DNA of 64,000 nt from CAYPNF01 sp964411985 (lineage in GTDB: Bacteria; Verrucomicrobiota; Verrucomicrobiia; Limisphaerales; J093). A model generated the notes under the pieces. It was not told where the DNA came from, did not search any database, and was given only the letters and a program-made list of their open reading frames with translations. Shown piece by piece: positions 61,227 through 64,000 of this stretch (position 1 is its first letter; every line of letters starts with the position of its first letter). The translations under genes and the position numbers were made by a program. The stretch is from positions 1 to 64,000 of the forward strand of contig CAYPNF010000002.1 in the NCBI GenBank assembly GCA_964411985.1, read 5' to 3'.

Positions 61227-61919
61227 CTATTGGCCTTGGGCGTCGCGCACGAGGGCGGGAAGCTGGCGTATATCATCGATGAGGTGGGTGTGCGGGTGCA
61301 CCTCCAGCTCTGCGGCAGTGTGACTTCCGTAAGTGACTCCCACGACCAGACCGCATCCAGCCGCTTTGCCTTGGAGCAGGTCGGAAGGGGTGTCTCCCAC
61401 TTTGATGACGCGAGCCGCATCAGTAACTCCGGTGAGCGACATGGCACGTAGAATGAGGTCGGGATAGGGTCGTCCCTGAGCCACCTCGTCACTGGTGACC
61501 GTGGCATCCAACAGCCCCGAATTCAACCAACGGAGTCGTTCGAGGATGGTTTGCGCTATCGGGCGACTGAAGCCCGTATCCAGAGCGGTCTTCAGACCCA
61601 TCCGCCTCAACGAAAGCAATACTTCCGCGGCCCCTGGGATCTCGCCGACATCTGGATGTTGGCGATAGTGGAGCACCATCGCTTGCAGGAAATCGTCATG
61701 GATGCGGGAGACCTGGACTTCGTCCTGGGAATTGCCACCAAGCTGACCCAAGAGGGTACGAATGGCCAGGGGCTTGGGCATTCCCATGACCCTGTTGATC
61801 TGCTCGCGATTGGCTCGGTAGCCGTAGCCCATGAGCGCCTGCTGGAGACAGTAGTTTACCGCGTCGTTATCCCGCACCGTCGTGCCGGCCATGTCTAAGA
61901 CGATCAAATCAAATAGCAT
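61227..61919 (-). CDS. Phosphonatase-like HAD hydrolase (PhnX-like)
   Basis: 230 residues, HAD motif I 'LIVLDMAGTTVRDNDAV' (5-21), motif III/IV 'VIKVGDTPSDLLQGKAAGCG'. Among HAD enzymes the 'MAGTT' nucleophile loop is close to phosphonoacetaldehyde hydrolase (PhnX). True PhnX uses a Schiff-base Lys in its cap; Lys49 in 'VMGMPKPLAIRTLL' sits about where it is expected. The PhnX-like clade is known to lack that Lys, so assignment is open. Context supports cleavage of phosphonoacetaldehyde to acetaldehyde and phosphate. Confidence 0.8.
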   Translation of the reverse strand: MLFDLIVLDMAGTTVRDNDAVNYCLQQALMGYGYRANREQINRVMGMPKPLAIRTLLGQLGGNSQDEVQVSRIHDDFLQAMVLHYRQHPDVGEIPGAAEVLLSLRRMGLKTALDTGFSRPIAQTILERLRWLNSGLLDATVTSDEVAQGRPYPDLILRAMSLTGVTDAARVIKVGDTPSDLLQGKAAGCGLVVGVTYGSHTAAELEVHPHTHLIDDIRQLPALVRDAQGQ

Positions 61920-61942
61920 AGATTTTAAAGGTGAGTGGGAGC

Positions 61943-63274
61943 CTACCGCAGGCCGACCTCGCTGTTGGGACTAGGTTTGGGTAGAAATACGCACAGGGCC
62001 GCTCCCAAGAGCGCGAAGCAGCCCATGAGCCCGAATCCAGCCGAATACCCGCCGATCATCAGTACCCGGCCGAATAGGACTCCTGACAGTACCCCGGCGA
62101 GATATCCAAACCCGTCGACGAACCCGGCTACTGTCGCAGCGGATCCGCGTCCTTGCACCTCCAGGGCCAGTACCCCTGCTAAAAGGCTGTAAGGTCCGTA
62201 AACCAGCAGGCCGATGAGACCGATCGTGGCGCTTGCAAGGAAGACGCCGCCACGGGCGAGGAACGGCAAGCTGAAAAGGAGGAGGCCCAAGGCACCCAGG
62301 ATGCTACCAAGCAATGCAGGTCGCCTCCGAGGGGGGATCCTGCCAAATCCCCATCCGAGCAGGAGAATGCCGACCGTTCCGCAGACATCAAAGGGGGTCG
62401 ACAACATGGCTGCCACACTGCTCGAAACCTCAGGTCCTCCCGAGGTTCGAAAATAGTCTACTGTCCAGAAATTGAATGTTTCCCGGATGAAAGTGAGCGC
62501 AAAACTGAGACCCATGAGCACCTGAAAACCTCGATTCCGCACAATGTCTTTGATCGGGGAGGGGACCTCAGCGGACCGTATTCCGGTAGGAAGTGACTGA
62601 GGATCTGGCGATGGTTCCTCATCTCGCCGGGTGGCATTCCTGGGCAGCACGGCGAGGGGGAGCACCAAGAGAGTGAGGAGCACCACGGACGGAATCCCCA
62701 GTATCAGCCGCCAGTTGTCATGGGTTAGGCTGGCAACCAATCCGGCGAAAGCCATTGCGAGCGCCCCACCAAACACGTAACTCGAGGATAACCACCCTAA
62801 AGCGAAAGGAAGCTTGCGAGGGGCGAACCATCCTGGGACGAGCTTGACCATGGCACCCCAACTCGCCGATCCCGCGAATCGGTTGGCGCTATACAGGACA
62901 ACGAGTGATATCAACCCGGGGGCTAAAGCGCCAGCCAAGCCAAAGGCCGCCACCAAGCCCATGGAGGCTAAGAGGGACAGTCGCCCACCAACACGGTCTA
63001 CCAGGGGGCCGAGCACGATCTTGCCAAGGGCGTAGGCAATGGTGCTGATGCTGGCAATCCAGCCGACTTGGCTCTTGGAGATTCCCCACTCCTGCTGAAT
63101 CAAGGGTACCGCGACCGAGATGTTCTTGCGGCAGAGGTAAACCCCAATGTATGCGAGAACGAGGGTTCCCAGTAGACAATAGGGTTGTCGCAGCCACCGG
63201 ACCAGTGCATCCCCAAAGGGCGGTCTACTCACGACCCCCGGTCCTACTACTGCTTGGCATGCCGTATCCTGCAT
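61943..63274 (-). CDS. MFS transporter of the organophosphate/phosphonate type
   Basis: 443 residues, about 12 transmembrane helices. N-terminal 'YLCRKNISVAVPLIQQEWGI' and 'GWIASISTIAYALGKIVLGP' resemble organophosphate:phosphate antiporters (GlpT/UhpT). First gene of the minus-strand operon with phnX-like, phnW and pbfA, and so the likely importer of 2-aminoethylphosphonate or a related phosphonate. A Pho-box-like element stands upstream. Confidence 0.85.
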   Translation of the reverse strand: MQDTACQAVVGPGVVSRPPFGDALVRWLRQPYCLLGTLVLAYIGVYLCRKNISVAVPLIQQEWGISKSQVGWIASISTIAYALGKIVLGPLVDRVGGRLSLLASMGLVAAFGLAGALAPGLISLVVLYSANRFAGSASWGAMVKLVPGWFAPRKLPFALGWLSSSYVFGGALAMAFAGLVASLTHDNWRLILGIPSVVLLTLLVLPLAVLPRNATRRDEEPSPDPQSLPTGIRSAEVPSPIKDIVRNRGFQVLMGLSFALTFIRETFNFWTVDYFRTSGGPEVSSSVAAMLSTPFDVCGTVGILLLGWGFGRIPPRRRPALLGSILGALGLLLFSLPFLARGGVFLASATIGLIGLLVYGPYSLLAGVLALEVQGRGSAATVAGFVDGFGYLAGVLSGVLFGRVLMIGGYSAGFGLMGCFALLGAALCVFLPKPSPNSEVGLR

Positions 63275-63379
63275 AGTTAGGTGATGGCGCCTAGCTCAGT
63301 GTCCGGAAGAACTGACGGTCATGCTGCATTCTTGATCGTCCTGCACGGCACGAAGATCCCCCCTAGCTGTGTCGGCTAG

Positions 63380-63397
63380 GCGACAGGAGTGTTACAA
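63380..63397 (-). promoter_or_regulatory. Pho-box-like direct repeat before the phosphonate operon
   Basis: Read on the minus strand: TTGTAAC (63397-63391) then CTGTCGC (63386-63380), 11 bases apart start to start. It lies 106-123 bases upstream of the MFS transporter start at 63274. Confidence 0.45.
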
Positions 63398-63554
63398 TTG
63401 AGTAGCGAATCTAAACAGCCCCGCGATCGCTCCTCCCGAAAAAACCTACGCCTTGCACTCGGTGCTTGGATTCGGAGCTAGAAAACATGGGCTCCCAGGG
63501 AGGCGGGCCTGGGTTCTAGCGGCCTGGACATCCCGGCGCACTTTTTCGCTGCGG

Positions 63555-63568
63555 CCCCCCTAGGGGGG
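63555..63568. repeat. Perfect 14-base palindrome
   Basis: CCCCCCTAGGGGGG in the gene-free right part of the window (63275-64000), in a stretch of low-complexity pyrimidine tracts (CTCTTCCTCTTCTTCTCTAC). Role unknown. Confidence 0.35.
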
Positions 63569-63783
63569 AGGTGCTCTTCCTCTTCTTCTCTACTCGTTCA
63601 TTCTCTTGCATGTTGAAACTTTTCTATCATTGAAGTGTCAGCAGATTTCCGCCTTCCTCTCATGAACTTGTCGATAGCACAGGCAATATCGCCGCCACGT
63701 GGGAGCCCTCTATCATGCACTCCAGATCCCCTGGGATTGCTTAGTTCCCTTCATCGTCTTCGTTGGCCGATGTGAGTTTGATT

Positions 63784-64000
63784 CACCCCGTCCCTCTGGG
63801 GTGTGAAGTGGACCCCATCGTCTAGACCAAAACATGCGGAAGCTAAGTTGGCATTTCCGAGGGTCAGATCGGCTCTTGCTGTTCCTGTTTGTGATGCGTC
63901 GTTTCTCGCATCGTCTTCTCCCAAAAGAACCGAAAGAGGCCAGGGACCCGAGGCCATTGCTGGTCCCCTTTCGGCTCGTTGTTTTGCTATCCCAGTTTCA
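63784..64000. other. Gene-free right edge with a hairpin and an IS3-like terminal sequence
   Basis: Contains a stem-loop CACCCC-N8-GGGGTG (63784-63803), immediately followed by GTGAAGTGGACCCCATCGTC (63803-63822). The TGAAGTGGACCCC part resembles the terminal inverted repeats of IS3-family elements. The remaining bases to 64000 carry no recognisable transposase frame. Whether an insertion sequence begins here cannot be decided within the window. Confidence 0.25.

Noticed and set aside
61208..61507. 100-residue N-terminal extension of PhnW
   Set aside because: It overlaps the phnX-like gene in another frame and lacks similarity; ATG 61207 gives the family start.
1..64000. CRISPR arrays, tRNA or rRNA genes
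   Set aside because: No regularly spaced repeats and no cloverleaf or rRNA-like stretches were seen in the intergenic regions.

Overview
The window is a high-GC bacterial chromosome segment, most likely from the Verrucomicrobiota. I infer this from the secreted proteins at 29.7-39.5 kb: a PEP-CTERM-type C-terminus, an N-terminal domain of the 'DLLxGFR' style, a Calx-beta domain, and a locus combining ExbB/ExbD/ExbD/TonB with two-partner secretion. No rRNA, tRNA or CRISPR array was recognised, so the phylum call is inference.

Region 1 (1-4.7 kb): the 3' part of a secreted phosphoesterase gene, then modABC (molybdate uptake) on the minus strand. Region 2 (5.0-20 kb): a compact molybdenum nitrogenase cluster on the plus strand, nifA-draG-draT-nifHDK-mop-GNAT-nifEN-nifB-2Fe2S ferredoxin-nifV-small ORF. 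Three near-identical sigma-54 promoters (TTGGCAT-N5/6-TTGCG type) lie before nifA, nifH and nifN. DraT/DraG would switch NifH off and on by ADP-ribosylation; no nifI genes are present. Region 3 (20-25 kb): assorted genes (HAD phosphatase, transglutaminase-like protein, cyclic-nucleotide-binding protein, small zinc-ribbon membrane proteins, AraC regulator).

Region 4 (25.4-39.5 kb): exbB-exbD-exbD-tonB, a secreted GspC/PilP-like protein, a periplasmic-binding-like secreted protein, a Calx-beta protein, a PEP-CTERM protein, then a TpsB outer-membrane transporter and a 1349-residue TpsA haemagglutinin-like exoprotein. All ten genes lie on one strand, and together they look like one energised surface-protein export or display system. 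This is my best candidate for an undescribed system.

Region 5 (39.6-63.4 kb): a phosphate-starvation region. It holds a hybrid histidine kinase and a convergent PhoB-type regulator, a PHP-family phosphoesterase, an LpxH-like phosphoesterase, a GH1 glycosidase, and a phoU-pstS-pstC-pstA-pstB-pstB operon. Then follow a broken solute-binding-protein gene, a DUF47 PhoU-like protein, a Ppx/GppA phosphatase, a glycosyltransferase and a 2-aminoethylphosphonate operon (MFS transporter, phnX-like, phnW, pbfA). Eleven-base direct repeats resembling Pho boxes stand before several of these genes. Two features of the pst operon are notable: the two PstB ATPases carry complementary defects that predict an obligate asymmetric heterodimer, and PhoU is fused to a low-molecular-weight phosphatase domain whose catalytic Cys and Arg are lost. 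The last 700 bases hold no recognisable gene.
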